The notes under the pieces are model-generated. The model worked only from the letters and a program-made list of their open reading frames with translations, was not told where the DNA came from and did not search any database. Below, piece after piece: positions 14,403 through 15,599 of a stretch of DNA of 15,599 nt. Position 1 is the stretch's first letter; each line of letters starts with the position of its first letter. The stretch comes from Nitrospinaceae bacterium. Its GTDB lineage: Bacteria > Nitrospinota > Nitrospinia > Nitrospinales > VA-1. A program made the position numbers and the translations under genes. The stretch is from the NCBI GenBank assembly GCA_012961055.1, contig DUAA01000208.1, forward strand, positions 1 through 15,599, given 5' to 3'.

Positions 14403-14714
14403 AAAATCACCCGGGCCAAATTAATCGGGCTATTTCCTGAGCAGGAAGTGCCTTACCCCATAAGTAGTCTTGGAATTGATCACATTCTAGGTTTTTCAGG
14501 AAACCGCGCTTGCTCCTAAGGTCACTTCTTTTGCGAAGCTTTTAAACCCTGTTTTCTGTGGAATGGTAATGATTCTCTGAATAATTGCCATATTTCTAAA
14601 TTTGGATGTTGTGGGAAGATTGGTAGGTTTTTCCATTGAGAGAAAAACCGGAGGTAAATTGCCTCAACCATCTTTAAAAAGAGGAAAAATACTTTTCGTT
14701 ACGAGGCCAGAGGG
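14403..14714. other. Intergenic region with several inverted repeats between convergent genes
   Basis: No gene is supported in these 312 bp. A hairpin TTCCT-GAGC-AGGAA lies at 14434-14447, about 30 bases after the scpA stop, and could help end that transcript, but no T-run follows. GGTTT and AAACC pair at about 14490-14506. The clearest repeat is GGTTTTTC/GAAAAACC at 14626-14649. It lies between the 3' ends of scpA and the radical SAM gene, so a two-way transcription stop is the simplest reading. Confidence 0.5.
14626..14649. repeat. Perfect 8-bp inverted repeat, possible two-way terminator
   Basis: GGTTTTTC (14626-14633) and GAAAAACC (14642-14649) are exact complements around an 8-base loop. 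The site lies 66 bp past the end of the minus-strand radical SAM gene and about 220 bp past scpA. It lacks the GC-rich stem plus T-run of a classic terminator, so its function is only suggested by position. Confidence 0.45.
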
Positions 14715-15599
14715 TTAGCTCTTTTCTGAATTAATGAATTTTTTTAGGAAGGGAAACATGGCACCGCGTTTCTCGATCATTTCTTCTCGGGATTTCTTTA
14801 CCACCGCTTCGTCTATGAGATGGATGTTTCGTTCTGCGGCGAATTTTTCGATCCCTTTCACTACCATTCCTCGTGCGAAAGAGGGGATCCGTTCTAACCT
14901 TTGTTTGGCTTCCGGTGTCCACTTGGTTTGGAATTCAACTTCCAATCCCAGTGTATCTTCAATTTTCAGGGTGATCGCTTTGCCACCGTATTTACCAGGT
15001 TCGTAATCACAGGAAGGATCAGGGTCCATATAGTTTCCGGTTTCGGCAAAAGCGCGCGCTCGGCAGCCGGAACACATGGCGGAGAACTCACAGGTTCCAC
15101 ATTTCCCTTCGAGTCCTTTGCGATCCCGCAACTGGATCATAAGTGGAGCGTTTTCCCACAGATCTTTAAAGGTCTTGGTTTTCAGATTGCCTACTGACTC
15201 TTCAATGAAGGGGCAGGGTGTCAGGTTGCCTTCCGGTGAAATGCGACTGTAATGGGTGGCCGCAGGGCACCCGCCGGAATAGGTGCGGGTATAAACAGAT
15301 TCAGGATCGTTTTCATATACCACCCTTTTGTATTGCGGGGCGCATTTTGAATTGATCATCAACTTGCCTTTATATTTCATCTGTTGGTCATAAAGCATTT
15401 TTAAAGCTTCTTCATAAGCAGCATTGGAAATATCGGTGTTACCTTGTCCACGTCCTGTGCAGACCAGAAAATAAAGATTGAAAGCGATGGCACCAATTTT
15501 TTCGGTGAACTCAACCACTTCAGGAATTTCCTTGTAGTTCATATCCGATACCGACATTTGTACAAGGAAATCTACCCCCACTTCTTTTAGGATTTCGAA
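14715..15599 (-). CDS. Radical SAM/SPASM protein with C-terminal PCP_red-like domain (N-terminus outside window)
   Basis: The frame is open to the window edge and gives 294 residues. An apparent GTG near 15581 is internal, because coding sequence with family character continues upstream of it. The radical SAM CxxxCxxC motif is therefore not visible. What is seen is the end of the barrel (Cys47 in FLVCTGRGQG), then a SPASM-type auxiliary cluster region: GGCPAATHYSRISPEGNLTPCPF (Cys111, Cys129), VGNLKTKTFKDLWE, and CGTCEFSAMCSGCRARAFAETG (Cys167, 170, 176, 179) with Cys197. These match the NirJ/AhbC/AhbD haem-biosynthesis group. From about 227 a second domain follows, WTPEAKQRLERIPSFARG and then VKGIEKFA, like the PCP_red domain at the C-terminus of the protochlorophyllide reductase subunit ChlB/BchB. 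Tetrapyrrole modification is thus the best guess. Its base composition looks more GC-rich than neighbouring genes. Confidence 0.85.
   Translation of the reverse strand, partial: FEILKEVGVDFLVQMSVSDMNYKEIPEVVEFTEKIGAIAFNLYFLVCTGRGQGNTDISNAAYEEALKMLYDQQMKYKGKLMINSKCAPQYKRVVYENDPESVYTRTYSGGCPAATHYSRISPEGNLTPCPFIEESVGNLKTKTFKDLWENAPLMIQLRDRKGLEGKCGTCEFSAMCSGCRARAFAETGNYMDPDPSCDYEPGKYGGKAITLKIEDTLGLEVEFQTKWTPEAKQRLERIPSFARGMVVKGIEKFAAERNIHLIDEAVVKKSREEMIEKRGAMFPFLKKFINSEKS

Noticed and set aside
15579..15581. GTG as the true start of the radical SAM gene
   Set aside because: The frame stays open to the window edge and the radical SAM cluster motif must lie further upstream, so the gene is truncated by the window.
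1..15599. CRISPR array, tRNA/rRNA, insertion sequence or phage module
   Set aside because: No regularly spaced repeats, cloverleaf-like sequences, transposase or integrase motifs were seen on either strand.

Overview
The window looks like chromosomal DNA of a Gram-negative bacterium with a moderately AT-rich genome (roughly 40-43% G+C by eye). Most genes are housekeeping, with several Sec-exported proteins, a c-type cytochrome lipoprotein and a thioredoxin-like periplasmic protein. A respiratory, probably marine lineage of the Nitrospinota or deltaproteobacterial kind would fit. That placement is inference from protein style only, since there is no rRNA gene here.

Layout. (1) 1-1732, plus strand: the tail of an unidentified gene, a small monohaem cytochrome c lipoprotein, a TlpA/ResA-like thioredoxin and an exported protein of possible LolA-like fold, closely spaced and probably one envelope/redox operon. 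(2) 1791-4624, plus: a good sigma-70-type promoter, a 102-residue charged coiled-coil protein, argS and a SPOR-domain envelope protein. (3) 4649-6028, minus: an exported TPR protein fused to a cupredoxin-like/carboxypeptidase-regulatory-like region, with its own strong promoter. (4) 6238-7191, plus: a YheT/EMB8-type alpha/beta hydrolase that appears to lack its catalytic-histidine loop. (5) 7192-7723: a gene-poor gap with short hydrophobic frames. (6) 7724-10869, plus: rarA (AAA+ ATPase), then a leucine-rich-repeat protein 3 bp upstream of serB (tandem ACT plus HAD phosphatase). (7) 10870-11309: a gap with two hairpins. (8) 11310-11849, minus: a cysteine-rich DUF2284 protein behind a near-consensus promoter. 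(9) 12086-14402, plus: an atypical HAD protein overlapping rsmE by 4 bp, then scpA. (10) 14403-14714: a gap rich in inverted repeats. (11) 14715-15599, minus: the C-terminal part of a radical SAM/SPASM protein of the haem-biosynthesis type (NirJ/AhbC/AhbD-like) with an added PCP_red-like domain, cut by the window edge.

How the genes work together. There is no single pathway. The envelope/redox genes at the left end could serve c-type cytochrome assembly. argS, rarA, serB, rsmE and scpA cover tRNA charging, replication restart, serine synthesis, ribosome modification and chromosome condensation. I see no tRNA, rRNA, CRISPR array, insertion sequence, integrase or prophage gene. The points most worth a second look are domain combinations or missing catalytic residues (radical SAM-SPASM-PCP_red, TPR-cupredoxin, YheT without its histidine loop, HAD with Ala at the +2 position), not an obvious new multigene system.
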